In this document: positions 43,008-51,217 of the stretch, one piece after another
Layout of the letters: every line of letters starts with the position of its first letter
Numbering within the stretch: position 1 is the first letter of the stretch
Source of the DNA: CADCTB01 sp964479465
GTDB taxonomy: Bacteria; Actinomycetota; Acidimicrobiia; Acidimicrobiales; AC-14
Assembly (NCBI GenBank): GCA_964479465.1
Contig: CAYZMG010000008.1
Coordinates: 1 to 64,000, forward strand
DNA length: 64,000 bases
Direction of reading: 5' to 3'
Made by a program: the position numbers and the translations under genes
The notes under the pieces: generated by a model
Told to the model about the DNA's origin: nothing
Seen by the model: only the letters and a program-made list of their open reading frames with translations
Databases searched by the model: none

Positions 43008-44138
43008 ATGACTTCCACCTCTCCCGACATCACCCTCCCTCCGGACCTGCGCCCCGCCGACGGGCGATTCGGCAGCGGTCCGTCGAAGGTGCGGGCCGAG
43101 TCGCTCGCCGCCCTCATGGCCACCGGCGAGACCTACCTTGGCACCAGCCACCGCCAGTCGCCCGTCCGCTCGGTGGTCGGCCGGCTCCGAGCCGGCATGG
43201 CCGACCTGTTCGCCTTGCCCGAGGGCTACGAGGTCGTCTTCGGCAACGGTGGCGCGGCCTATTTCTGGGACGTCGCCGTGCTCTCGCTCATCGAGCGCCG
43301 CAGCCAGCACCTGACCTTCGGCAACTTCTCCGAGTCGTTCTCCCTCACCGCGGCGGCCGCACCCCACCTCGACGCCCCCGACGTCATCGAGTCTCCCGCC
43401 GGCACCCACCCGGAGGCCAACCCGAACCCCGATGTCGATGTATACGCCCTGACCCACAACGAGACGTCCACCGGCGTGGCCATGGAGATCACCCGGCCGG
43501 CGCCGGCGGAGGAGGGCCTGGTCCTGGTCGACGCCACCTCCGCCGCCGGCGGCATGCGGGTCGACGCCGGCCAGTACGACGTCTACTACTTCTCCCCCCA
43601 GAAGTGCTTCGGCGCCGACGGCGGCCTCTGGATCGCCATCTGCTCGCCGGCGGCCCTGGAGCGGGTCGACCGGATCAAGGCCACCGGCCGCTGGATTCCC
43701 GAGTCGCTCAGCCTGGCCACTGCGGTCGAGAACGCCAAGCTCAACCAGACCTTCAACACCCCCGGCCTGGCCACGCTGTTCCTGATGCTCGACCAGACCG
43801 ACTGGATCCTCGGCAACGGCGGGCTCGAGTGGGCCGCGTCGCGCTGCGAGACGTCGACCAACATCCTCTACGGCTGGGCCGAAAAGACTGACTACGCCAC
43901 ACCGTTCGTCGCCGACCACGCCGACCGCAGCCCGGTCGTCGCCACCATCGACCTCGACGAGACCATCGACGCCAAAGCGGTCGGCAAGGTGCTGCGGGCC
44001 AACGGCGTCGTCGACACCGAGCCCTACCGCAAGCTGGGCCGCAACCAGCTGCGGGTGGCCGTCTACCCGAACGTGGAGCCCGACGACGTCACCATCCTCA
44101 CCGGCGCGATCGACTACGTGGTCTCGGCACTGTCGTGA
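43008..44138 (+). CDS. serC: Phosphoserine aminotransferase (actinobacterial type)
   Basis: 376 residues. 'PADGRFGSGPSKVRAESLAAL' begins the actinobacterial SerC family; 'LGTSHRQSPVRSVVG' and 'LTHNETSTGV' follow. The PLP Lys is in 'DVYYFSPQKCFGADGGLW' (about residue 199). 'NGVVDTEPYRKLGRNQLRVAVYPNVEPDDV' closes the domain. It converts 3-phosphohydroxypyruvate and glutamate to phosphoserine, working with serA. Monocistronic; the following gene starts 94 bases later with its own Shine-Dalgarno sequence. Confidence 0.95.
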   Translation: MTSTSPDITLPPDLRPADGRFGSGPSKVRAESLAALMATGETYLGTSHRQSPVRSVVGRLRAGMADLFALPEGYEVVFGNGGAAYFWDVAVLSLIERRSQHLTFGNFSESFSLTAAAAPHLDAPDVIESPAGTHPEANPNPDVDVYALTHNETSTGVAMEITRPAPAEEGLVLVDATSAAGGMRVDAGQYDVYYFSPQKCFGADGGLWIAICSPAALERVDRIKATGRWIPESLSLATAVENAKLNQTFNTPGLATLFLMLDQTDWILGNGGLEWAASRCETSTNILYGWAEKTDYATPFVADHADRSPVVATIDLDETIDAKAVGKVLRANGVVDTEPYRKLGRNQLRVAVYPNVEPDDVTILTGAIDYVVSALS

Positions 44139-44232
44139 CGAGGCTGGGCCCTTACGTTTTCCTCACATTCCCGTCGGGACTGCCTCACATCGGTTGGCGA
44201 TGATGAAGTCGACAACCGAGACAAGGAGCTAG

Positions 44233-44706
44233 ATGAGACGTTTTCTTGCAGTGCTGGTGGGTGCGGGCATTGCCGTGGGCGGCGGCGCCGCGGCGTGGGC
44301 CCAGACCACCGGCCCGGACGGGACCAAGCGGGAAGTGGCGCGGGCATGCCTGGCCCAGGCCCGGGAGGCCACGCCCGCCGCCGGCAAGCCGGCGCTGCGG
44401 GAGGCGGTCAAGGCGTGCATGGCCGACGCCGGCGTCGAGGGCCGCACCCGGACCCCGGAGCAGCAGGCCAAGCGCGACGCGGTGAGGGCGTGCGTCGACG
44501 CCGCCCGGGCCGAGCACGCCGACGACAAGACCGCCGCCCGCGCCGCGGCCAGGACGTGCCTCACCGACGCCGGCGTCACACCGGGACGCATCCGGGCCAA
44601 GCTCGCCGGCGCCCGGGAATGCCTGGCCGAGATGCGCGCCGCCAACCCCGACGCCAGCCGGTCAGAGCTCCGTGGCCTGGTCAAGGAGTGCGTGGCCACC
44701 AAGTAG
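44233..44706 (+). CDS. Exported protein of three Cys-paired helical repeats
   Basis: 157 residues. Preceded by AAGGAG 6 bases before the ATG. A signal peptide (FLAVLVGAGIAVGGGAAAWA) is followed by three degenerate repeats of about 40, 40 and 35 residues. Each opens with A-C-(L/V)-x-x-A-(R) and closes with (A/T)-C-(M/L/V)-x-D-A-G or E-C-V-A (for example 'ARACLAQAREATP'...'VKACMADAG'; 'VRACVDAARAEH'...'ARTCLTDAG'; 'ARECLAEMRAAN'...'VKECVATK'). The paired Cys at the ends of antiparallel helices suggest disulfide-stapled helical hairpins outside the cell. No known family. A strong terminator follows. Confidence 0.75.
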   Translation: MRRFLAVLVGAGIAVGGGAAAWAQTTGPDGTKREVARACLAQAREATPAAGKPALREAVKACMADAGVEGRTRTPEQQAKRDAVRACVDAARAEHADDKTAARAAARTCLTDAGVTPGRIRAKLAGARECLAEMRAANPDASRSELRGLVKECVATK

Positions 44707-44724
44707 CGGTTCGCGAATCGAGAG

Positions 44725-44756
44725 GGGGGTGGCCGCGCCGGCCACCCCCTTTTTTT
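44725..44756 (+). terminator. Intrinsic terminator
   Basis: Stem GGGGGTGGCC (44725-44734), loop GCGCC, complementary arm 44740-44749 and seven T (44750-44756). It lies 19 bases past the stop of the Cys-repeat protein gene and separates it from the sigma factor gene. Confidence 0.92.
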
Positions 44757-44776
44757 GTGCTTCAGAAGGCGTGGCT

Positions 44777-44790
44777 GCCTGTCGACAGGC
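44777..44790. promoter_or_regulatory. 14-bp perfect palindrome before the ECF sigma gene
   Basis: GCCTGTCGACAGGC ends five bases before the ATG of the sigma factor gene. It overlaps the place of the ribosome-binding site and so could be an operator or an RNA stem that blocks initiation. Confidence 0.45.
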
Positions 44791-44795
44791 TCTCT

Positions 44796-45320
44796 ATGAG
44801 TGAGCGCCGGCGGCCGGCTTTCGAGGAGGTGTTAGTGGCGGCGCGCCAGGGCGCGCCGTGGGCCGTCGGCTGGCTCTACCGGCGATTCCAGCCCCGGTTG
44901 CTGCGAATGTTGGCGGTCATCGCGCCTCACCACGCCGAGGACATCGCTGCCGACGTGTGGCTGGAGCTGGCCGGCGACCTGAGGTGCTTCTCGGGCGACG
45001 AACGGGCGTTCCGGGCCTGGCTGGCCAGCACCGCCAGGTACCAGGTGATCGAAGCCACGCGACGCAACGGACGGCGCATCGGACGGGTCCTCGACGACGA
45101 AGCCACCGAACATCTGGCCTCGACCGCTTTCGCCGCCCGGGTGGTGGCCGTGCTCCCTCCCGACCAGGCCGACGTCGTCCTCCTGCGGGTGGTCGAGGGT
45201 CTCGACGTGGAGGAGATCGCCAAGGCTCTCGGACGCTCGCCGGCGTCCGTGCGGTCACTCCAGCACCGGGCGTTGCGCCGTCTCGGCCGCGAACTGGAGC
45301 CTGACGCGCTCACCGCCTGA
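44796..45320 (+). CDS. ECF-type RNA polymerase sigma factor
   Basis: 174 residues. Region 2: 'APWAVGWLYRRFQPRLLRMLAVIAPHHAEDIAADVWLELA'-'AFRAWLASTARYQVIEATRRN' (with the D-I-A-A-D-V-W motif that binds core polymerase). Region 4: 'VLPPDQADVVLLRVVEGLDVEEIAKALGRSPASVRSLQHRALRRL'. There is no anti-sigma gene next to it; the neighbours are a PEP-utilising enzyme downstream and an exported Cys-repeat protein upstream. A perfect palindrome abuts its start. Target promoters are not visible. Confidence 0.88.
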   Translation: MSERRRPAFEEVLVAARQGAPWAVGWLYRRFQPRLLRMLAVIAPHHAEDIAADVWLELAGDLRCFSGDERAFRAWLASTARYQVIEATRRNGRRIGRVLDDEATEHLASTAFAARVVAVLPPDQADVVLLRVVEGLDVEEIAKALGRSPASVRSLQHRALRRLGRELEPDALTA

Positions 45321-45456
45321 GCCCTCTCACCAGCACTTTTCCGACCCGCGCCGACCCTCGGCCCTTCCATTTCCGGCCCGAGCGTGTCTCAATGAGGGAA
45401 TAGGGGAGCGATCCCCGGGAGTTGCAGGTCTCAGTACCCGGCATCGGGGGTGACTG

Positions 45457-47556
45457 GTGAGCACGGCAGTTTTCGAGCCCGGCCCGAACGTGAAGGCGGC
45501 CGGGCCCGTCGTGACTCTGGACTCCGCTGCGGCGCTCGACCCCGCGGTGGCCGGCGCCAAGGCCGCCGCCCTGGCCCGGGCCCGGCGGCTGAGTCTCCCG
45601 GTCCTGCCCGGTTGGGTGGTCACCACGAACGCGTTCGGGACATCGCTGCCCGTCGACGCCGAGCTCCGGGCCGCCTGGTCGGCGGCGACCGACAACGGCC
45701 GGCGGCCGGTGGTCGTCCGCTCGTCGTCGACGATCGAGGACGGCAACACCAGCTCGATGGCCGGCATGTTCACTTCTGTCCTCGACGTGGTCGGCTGGCC
45801 GTCGTTCCGGCAAGCCGTCGATTCGGTGCTCCACTCGGCCAAGGTGGTGACCGCCGACCCGGCGCCGATCGCCGTGCTGGTCCAGCCCCAGCTGATGCCC
45901 ACCGTGGGCGGGGTGCTGTTCGGCGTCGATCCGGTGACAGGGCGGACCGACCACGTCGTCGTGTCGGCCAGCGAGGCGGGGCCGGCCGCCGTGGTGGGCG
46001 GCACCGTCGACGGCAGCCGCTACGTGCTCGCCCGCCGGCGCTTGGTCGAAGGGCCCCGGCAAGGCCCCCTGTCCCCCGACCAGCTGCGCCAGCTCCGGGC
46101 TCTGGCCCACCGGGCCGAGCGGGTCTTCAGCGGGCCGCAGGACGTGGAGTGGGCGTTCGGGCCCGACGGGCGCCTGTGGCTCCTCCAGAGCCGGCCGGTC
46201 ACCGCCGTCGGCAGCCGGAAAGGAACCGGCCCGACACTCGGCCCCGGCCCCGTGGCCGAGACCTTCCCCGAGCCACTCTCGCCGCTGGAGGAGGACCTCT
46301 GGGTCGAGCCACTACGCGACGGGCTCCGGGCTGCCCTGACCCTCGCCGGCACCACCAAGCGCCGGCGTCTCGCTGCCTCCCCCGTGGTGACCACCGTCGC
46401 CGGCCGGGTCGCCGCCGACCTCGACCTCCTGCTCGGTCCCGAGGGGCCGAAGACCCTGGCCCAACACCTCGATCCCCGCCCCCCGATCCGCCGGCTGGTG
46501 GCCGCCTGGCGGGTGGGTCGCCTGCGCGCCGCCCTCCCCGCCCTGGCCAAAGACCTCCTCTCCCGCGTCGACGCCGACCTGCTGGCGGTTGACGCGGTTG
46601 AGAGCCTCTCTGACCGGGAGCTGCTCGGCCTCCTGGAGCGGTCGGGCCAGGGTCTGACCGCCCTCCACGGCTACGAGGTGCTCCTGGGCTGGCTCGTCAC
46701 CCCCGACGCCGCCCCCACCAGCACGGCCGCCTCCGTGGCGCTGCGGGCGCTGGCCGAGGGCCGGGCCGAAGGCCTGAGCGACGAGGATCTCGTCGTCGCC
46801 CACCCCAGTGTGCTGGCGCTGGTGGCGCCGAGGATCGGCGCCACCGTGGTCCTCCCGCCGGCTCTGGGCACCACCGCGCTGCCGGCCGCCGGCGACGAGC
46901 CGCCCGACCAGGCCGCCGTTCTACGGGAGGCGCTACGCCTGCGGGCCCGCTGGCTTCAGGAGCTGACCGCCCGGGCCGCGTGGGAGCTGGGCGAGCGCCT
47001 GGCGGCACGCGGCGCTGTCGCCTCCGCCGGCGTCGTCCGCTGGCTGCGGAAGCCCGAACTGATCCAGGCAGTCGCCACCGGCGAGGTCCCCGCCGACGCG
47101 CCGACCCGGTCCGGCGGCCGGGGCGTCGCACCGCTTCCCGCCCGCTTCCGTCTGACCGCTGACGGCACCGTCGCCCCGGCCGGCCGACCGCCTCATTCGG
47201 GGCGTGTCCGCCGGCACGGGCGCAACGGTCCCGGACGCTCGGGCACCGGTGCCGGCGGGGGCCGGGGCACGGGCCGCGTCCACGGCGGCGGCGCCCCTCC
47301 GGAGCCGGGCACCGTGCTGGTGGTGCGGACACTCGACCCCGACCTGGCGCCGCTCCTGCCACGGCTCGGCGGCCTGGTCGCCGAGACCGGGAGCTTCCTT
47401 TCCCACTTGGCCATCCTGGCCCGGGAGTTCGGGGTGCCCACCGCGGTGGGCGTTGAGGACGCGGTCGCCCGGTTCCCCGCCGGCGCCACCGTGGTGGTCG
47501 ACGGGACCACCGGAGAGGTCACCCTTCTCGACGAGGGGGAAGGGGGGACGGCATGA
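45457..47556 (+). CDS. PEP/pyruvate-utilising enzyme resembling rifampicin phosphotransferase
   Basis: 699 residues from GTG 45457. N-terminal PPDK-type ATP-binding domain: 'AGAKAAALARARRLSLPVLPGWVVTT', 'RPVVVRSSSTIEDGNTSSMAGMFTS', 'VLVQPQLMPTVGGVLFGVDPVTGR', 'DVEWAFGPDGRLWLLQSRPVT'. A helical middle part of about 280 residues is poorly conserved. A Gly/Arg-rich disordered linker (about nt 47190-47300) precedes the swivelling phospho-His domain, with 'LVAETGSFLSHLAILAREFGVPTAVGV' (His about 650). Order ATP - middle - His domain is that of rifampicin phosphotransferase and PEP synthase-like enzymes; the helical middle is where RPH binds its drug. The substrate here is unknown. Confidence 0.75.
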   Translation: MSTAVFEPGPNVKAAGPVVTLDSAAALDPAVAGAKAAALARARRLSLPVLPGWVVTTNAFGTSLPVDAELRAAWSAATDNGRRPVVVRSSSTIEDGNTSSMAGMFTSVLDVVGWPSFRQAVDSVLHSAKVVTADPAPIAVLVQPQLMPTVGGVLFGVDPVTGRTDHVVVSASEAGPAAVVGGTVDGSRYVLARRRLVEGPRQGPLSPDQLRQLRALAHRAERVFSGPQDVEWAFGPDGRLWLLQSRPVTAVGSRKGTGPTLGPGPVAETFPEPLSPLEEDLWVEPLRDGLRAALTLAGTTKRRRLAASPVVTTVAGRVAADLDLLLGPEGPKTLAQHLDPRPPIRRLVAAWRVGRLRAALPALAKDLLSRVDADLLAVDAVESLSDRELLGLLERSGQGLTALHGYEVLLGWLVTPDAAPTSTAASVALRALAEGRAEGLSDEDLVVAHPSVLALVAPRIGATVVLPPALGTTALPAAGDEPPDQAAVLREALRLRARWLQELTARAAWELGERLAARGAVASAGVVRWLRKPELIQAVATGEVPADAPTRSGGRGVAPLPARFRLTADGTVAPAGRPPHSGRVRRHGRNGPGRSGTGAGGGRGTGRVHGGGAPPEPGTVLVVRTLDPDLAPLLPRLGGLVAETGSFLSHLAILAREFGVPTAVGVEDAVARFPAGATVVVDGTTGEVTLLDEGEGGTA

Positions 47557-48053
47557 GGCCCGGGCGCATCCCCGCCGTCCTCGGCGGCGGGGTCATGTTC
47601 TTCACCGCCCTCTACTTCTTCGTCTACCTGTGGCGCTGGGAGTGGAACCGGGCGCTGATCGCCGGCGTGCTCTTCGTCGCCACCGAGGTGGCGATGGCCG
47701 CCGCCTTGGTCCTCAACCGGCTGCGACGGGTGGAGGACCGGATGCCGACGCCCGATCCCGCGGTCCTGGCCCGCATCCGGGAGACGGCCCCGCCGGCCCG
47801 CGACCACTTCGAGTGGCTCTCGCCCAGGTCCGGCCGCCTCGGCGTGTTCGTCCCGGTGCTGATCGGCATGGGCGTGGTGGCTTCGGGGCTGGCGTGGCTG
47901 GTCGAGCGGCTGGCCCGGGCCACCGCCGGCCCCGCCCTCGAGCGGGGGCTGGCCTCCCGCCTGGCCCCGCTGGCCTGGCCCGCCGGCGGGCTCGTGCCAG
48001 AAAAGGACGACGACCCCCTCACGATCCTCGAGCGGCCTGGCCCACGACAATGA
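47553..48053 (+). CDS. Small multi-helix membrane protein
   Basis: 166 residues; ATG overlaps the upstream stop by four bases (ATGA). Helices at about 8-26 ('AVLGGGVMFFTALYFFVYL'), 33-53 and 95-118 ('VFVPVLIGMGVVASGLAWLVERLA'). The cytoplasmic loop contains 'RIRETAPPARDHFEWLSPRSG'. No family recognised; the pattern is seen in actinobacterial proteins downstream of PEP-utiliser genes, but that is only an impression. Its stop overlaps the next gene, so three genes form one operon. Confidence 0.65.
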   Translation: MRPGRIPAVLGGGVMFFTALYFFVYLWRWEWNRALIAGVLFVATEVAMAAALVLNRLRRVEDRMPTPDPAVLARIRETAPPARDHFEWLSPRSGRLGVFVPVLIGMGVVASGLAWLVERLARATAGPALERGLASRLAPLAWPAGGLVPEKDDDPLTILERPGPRQ

Positions 48054-48439
48054 AGCGGGCCCTCCTGCTCCTCGTGGCCGCGCTGGCGCTGGCGATGGGC
48101 GTGGACAAGCTCGCCGACCTCACCCAGGACCGACCGGACCGCATCCTCGCCGGTACCCGCAGCGAGATCGTGCTCGACCTGCAGTCGCGCGACCGGGGCG
48201 GGTCCGCCCTCCTGTCCGCCCAGGGCCTGTGGGGCGCCTGCCAGGGAACGGTCCGCCACCGCCTGGCCGAGCCGGGCGTGATCGAGATCGCCGACGGCCG
48301 CTTCCGCCTGGTCACCGAGCCCGCCCTGGGCGAGCACTCGTGGCGCCGGCTCCAGGGCTGCCTCGAGGACACGACCCTCGACAAGGTAAAGGCCCACGTA
48401 GTCACCAAGCGCGACATCCCCCCAGCAACGCTCCCGTAG
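48050..48439 (+). CDS. Exported hypothetical protein
   Basis: 129 residues, ATG overlapping the previous stop. A signal or anchor helix ('ALLLLVAALALAMGVDKLADL') and a domain with two Cys ('GLWGACQGTVRHRLAEPGVIEIADGRFRLVTEPALGEHSWRRLQGCLEDTTLDKVKAHV'), which could be disulfide-bonded. The middle has an Arg/Asp-rich pattern. No family recognised. It is last in the PEP-utiliser operon; a structured repeat on the opposite strand follows. Confidence 0.6.
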   Translation: MKRALLLLVAALALAMGVDKLADLTQDRPDRILAGTRSEIVLDLQSRDRGGSALLSAQGLWGACQGTVRHRLAEPGVIEIADGRFRLVTEPALGEHSWRRLQGCLEDTTLDKVKAHVVTKRDIPPATLP

Positions 48440-48460
48440 CGCGCCGCGGTTGGCAGTTGA

Positions 48461-48567
48461 CGCCGCCGGCCGCCCGACGCCGCCGCAGGCGGCCCCGTCG
48501 GCTGGCGGCCAGAAGGAAACGGCGGAGGCGTCCCGGCTTCGCCGGGTCGCCGGAGCACGATCAACTC
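48461..48567 (-). repeat. Structured intergenic element, copy A
   Basis: On the minus strand, 28 bases past the stop of the tyrosine phosphatase gene. It starts with TGATCGTGCT and contains a hairpin CCCGGC-GAA-GCCGGG (48532-48546), a GCCTCCGCC block and a GGGGCCGCCTGCGGCGG block. The same order of blocks occurs at 53118-53225 with a different hairpin stem. A further 6-bp stem with a 3-base loop (48573-48587) lies between the stop codon and the element. Confidence 0.65.
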
Positions 48568-48595
48568 GGGGAGGAAGCTCCGCTTCCGAACCCGA

Positions 48596-49306
48596 TTACA
48601 TCCCGTAGCGGCTCCACATGCGGCGGGGGGCGTCGAGGAACCGGCTGACTGCGGTGAGCATGGCGCCGGGCTTCTCCGGGACACCAGGGCCCATCTTGGC
48701 CACGAAGGCGATCTGCTCGAGGCTGGGCGGCCCGACGGCGAGGTTCCGGCGGAGGGCGGCACTGCTCGACAGGTCGCCCTGGTTGACCAGGTAGGCGCCG
48801 ACCATGGCCCCGGTGCGGCCGACGCCGGCCCCGCAGTGGACGAACACGGTGCCCGTGGACTCCCCGGTGGCGGCCAGGAAGGCCTCGACCTCGCCGGTCG
48901 ACGGCACCTGGCCGTCGCGCATCGGGATCCTGACCATCTTCATGCCGAAGTCGGTCACCGTCTTGATGTCGCCCTCGATGCCCTCCTCGGCCCGCAGGTC
49001 GACAACCGTCGTCACGCCGGACAGGGCCAGGTTCCGGTAGCCCTCGATGGTGGGCGCCCCGCCCCGCCACACCTTGTCATCGACAGCTCGCAGGTTGTCG
49101 ATGCCTTCGATCGAGGATGCCGGCTTGACCGCATCGGTCGTGCCGCGAGCCCAGAACGATGCCGCGAGGATGGCCAGGTTCCCCAGCACGAGGAAGGCCA
49201 CGACCCCCGCCGCGCCCTTCAAGAAGAGGGCCCCGGCGCGACGCACCGTCAACTCACACGCTCCATTCTCGACAACACGGTCCCAAATCCGACGACACAC
49301 ATGCAA
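48596..49306 (-). CDS. Membrane-anchored dual-specificity/tyrosine phosphatase-like protein
   Basis: 236 residues. Helix at about 28-50 ('LKGAAGVVAFLVLGNLAILAASFWA') anchors a C-terminal phosphatase domain. The P-loop is 'VFVHCGAGVGRTGAMVGAYL' (Cys about 158, Arg about 164) and the general acid lies in 'RIPMRDGQVPST'. The opening 'AVDDKVWRGGAPTIEGYRNLALSGVTTVVDLRAEE' is the usual DSP-like start. It probably dephosphorylates proteins or phosphoinositide-like lipids near the membrane. Its 3' end is followed by the structured element A; its 5' region is divergent from the methyltransferase-glycosylase gene. Confidence 0.85.
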   Translation of the reverse strand: MHVCRRIWDRVVENGACELTVRRAGALFLKGAAGVVAFLVLGNLAILAASFWARGTTDAVKPASSIEGIDNLRAVDDKVWRGGAPTIEGYRNLALSGVTTVVDLRAEEGIEGDIKTVTDFGMKMVRIPMRDGQVPSTGEVEAFLAATGESTGTVFVHCGAGVGRTGAMVGAYLVNQGDLSSSAALRRNLAVGPPSLEQIAFVAKMGPGVPEKPGAMLTAVSRFLDAPRRMWSRYGM

Positions 49307-49385
49307 AACGTCGGCACGCGCGCACCCTGTCTGTACCCGGAACTGGTGCCGGCGACCCGCCGATACGATGAACTACCTCGCCACC

Positions 49386-50450
49386 ATGGACCGGACCACA
49401 GTCGACGTCTACGAGCGGCGGGCCCGGGAGTGGGCCTCCAAGCGCAGCTCGCCCCACCGGGAGCGGGCGGCCCGCCTCGCCGGCCGGTGCCTGCCCGGGC
49501 TGGCGGTGGCCGACCTCGGCTGCGGCCCCGGCAGCTACGTCCCGGAGTTGGCCGGCGCCGGCCCGGTGGTCGCCATGGACGCCGCCGCGGCCATGCTCGA
49601 CCTGGCCCGGCCGTCCGGCGCCCGCCTGGTCCAAGCCGACATCGAGCACCCGCCGCTGCGGGACCGCAGCGTGGGTGGGGCGTGGGCGTCGAACTCCTAC
49701 CTCCACGTGCCCCGCACCCGGCTCCCGCTGGCGCTCGCCCGCCTGCACTGGGCCATGGCCGTCGGGGCCCCGCTGACGATCTCCGGGATCGCCGGCGAAG
49801 GCGAGGGCGGCCTGCCCACGGACGACTTCCCAGGCCGCTTCTTCGCTCTCTGGCAACCGGAGGAGATCGCCGGCCTGCTCGCCGGCGCCGGCTTCGAGGT
49901 CGACGACGTCTCGATCGAGGGTGAGCGGGTGTGGGCGGACGCCCGCCGGGCTCGAACCCTGCCCGACACAGTGGCCGCCGGCCTTCGGGTGCTGGTGTGC
50001 GGGCTCAATCCCAGCGTGGTCGCCGCCGACGCCGGCTACGGGTTCGCCGGGCCCACCAACCGGTTCTGGAAGGCGGCGGTGGCCGCCGGACTCGTCACCC
50101 GGCCCCGGGACCCGCTGGGATGCGTGCTCCAAGACCGGGTGGGCATGACCGACCTCGTGAAGCGGGCCACGCCCGGCGCCGGTGAGCTGCAAGCGTCGGA
50201 GTACCGGGGCGGTGCGGAGCGGGTCCGGAAGCTGGTCGGGTGGCTGGAGCCTGGGCTGGTCCTGTTCGTCGGCCTCGCCGGCTGGCGGGCCGTCGTCGAC
50301 CGCCACGCCCACGCCGGCCTCCAGCCCGATCCGTTCGCGGGCGTCCCGGCCTACGTCATGCCCTCCACGAGCGGCTTGAACGCCCACACGAGCATCGCCG
50401 AGCTCACCGCCCACATGGCTGACGCCGTGGGTGCCGCTCCGCCCGCCTAA
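49386..50450 (+). CDS. Fusion of a SAM-dependent methyltransferase and a Mug-type uracil-DNA glycosylase
   Basis: 354 residues from ATG 49386 (MDRTTVDVYERRA); ATG 49368 is an alternative. N-terminal domain (about 1-195): class I methyltransferase with motif I 'AVADLGCGPGSYVPELAG', 'AMDAAAAMLDLARPSG', 'LVQADIEHPPLRDRSVGGAWASNSYLH'. C-terminal domain (about 205-345): G/U mismatch-specific glycosylase, 'RVLVCGLNPSVVAADAGYGFAGPTNRFWKAA' (the G-x-N-P motif with catalytic Asn) and 'VMPSTSGLNAH' (second motif). Separate enzymes in most bacteria. The glycosylase removes uracil or ethenocytosine opposite G; the role of the methyltransferase part is unknown. Confidence 0.8.
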   Translation: MDRTTVDVYERRAREWASKRSSPHRERAARLAGRCLPGLAVADLGCGPGSYVPELAGAGPVVAMDAAAAMLDLARPSGARLVQADIEHPPLRDRSVGGAWASNSYLHVPRTRLPLALARLHWAMAVGAPLTISGIAGEGEGGLPTDDFPGRFFALWQPEEIAGLLAGAGFEVDDVSIEGERVWADARRARTLPDTVAAGLRVLVCGLNPSVVAADAGYGFAGPTNRFWKAAVAAGLVTRPRDPLGCVLQDRVGMTDLVKRATPGAGELQASEYRGGAERVRKLVGWLEPGLVLFVGLAGWRAVVDRHAHAGLQPDPFAGVPAYVMPSTSGLNAHTSIAELTAHMADAVGAAPPA

Positions 50451-50461
50451 CGTTGCTCACC

Positions 50462-51217
50462 GTGCCCGAGGACGAAACCCCCGCCGACGAGCGGCCCAAG
50501 CCGTCCCGGCGCACCCTGATCCTGCTGGTCACGCCCATCGTGATCATCACCACCATGGGTGCGGTCGCCAGCGCTTTCACTCCCACGCTGGCCACCAAGT
50601 ACCCGCTGCTGATGATCGCACTCGACGCCCGGAACCGGTTCCTCGTCCTCGCCCGCGACGTGGACCTCGTGCCGTTCGTCATCGTCGCCGTCCTTCGGCG
50701 CACCTTCAGCGACCCGCTCTTCTACCTGCTCGGCCGGTTCTACGGCGACAACGCCCTGCGCTGGCTCCAGAGGAAGGGCGGGCTCGGGGATATCGTCCCC
50801 CTGACCGAGAAGGCGTTCAAGAAGGCGGGCTACCCGATGGTGTTCGCCTTCCCGGGCGCCATCGTCTGCGCCCTGGCCGGCCAGACCGGCATGTCGCCGG
50901 TGGGGTTCATGGTCGCCAACCTGGCCGGCACCCTCACCGCGGTGTTCGCAGTCCGCCGGTTCAGCTCGACCATAGCCAGCCCGGTCGAGGGGCTTCTCGA
51001 CTTCTTCAGCCGCAACCTGGTCGCCACCACGGTCATCAGCGTCGGCCTGGTGGTCCTGTCGATCCTCGTCAACCGCGCCCAGGGCAAGCTCGACATGGAC
51101 CTCGAGGAGCTCGAGGGCGACGCCGCCTCAGATGTCGAGAAAGGCGTCAAGGCCGACGGTGACGCCGGGGTGCGACCCGACCGACTTCACCGCGAGCACG
51201 ACACCGGGCATGAATGA
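50462..51217 (+). CDS. DedA-like membrane protein
   Basis: 251 residues from GTG 50462 (TTG 50453 possible). A charged N-terminal tail, then hydrophobic helices ('TLILLVTPIVIITTMGAVASAF', 'AGYPMVFAFPGAIVCALAGQTGMSPVGFMVANLAG', 'NLVATTVISVGLVVLSILV'). 'FSDPLFYLLGRFYGDNALRWLQRKG' resembles the F/Y-x-x-G-R-x-x-G segment of DedA/VTT proteins that scramble or transport lipids such as undecaprenyl phosphate. The last ~30 residues (from nt 51128) overlap the 3' end of the convergent dapB gene by 90 bases and may be an artefact of a late stop. Confidence 0.65.
   Translation: MPEDETPADERPKPSRRTLILLVTPIVIITTMGAVASAFTPTLATKYPLLMIALDARNRFLVLARDVDLVPFVIVAVLRRTFSDPLFYLLGRFYGDNALRWLQRKGGLGDIVPLTEKAFKKAGYPMVFAFPGAIVCALAGQTGMSPVGFMVANLAGTLTAVFAVRRFSSTIASPVEGLLDFFSRNLVATTVISVGLVVLSILVNRAQGKLDMDLEELEGDAASDVEKGVKADGDAGVRPDRLHREHDTGHE

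Noticed and set aside
45321..45456. Possible riboswitch or rifampicin-associated element before the PEP-utilising gene
   Set aside because: Short stems (for example GGGGA-GCGA-TCCCC at about 45402-45415) are present, but no known riboswitch consensus and no rifampicin-associated inverted repeat were recognised.
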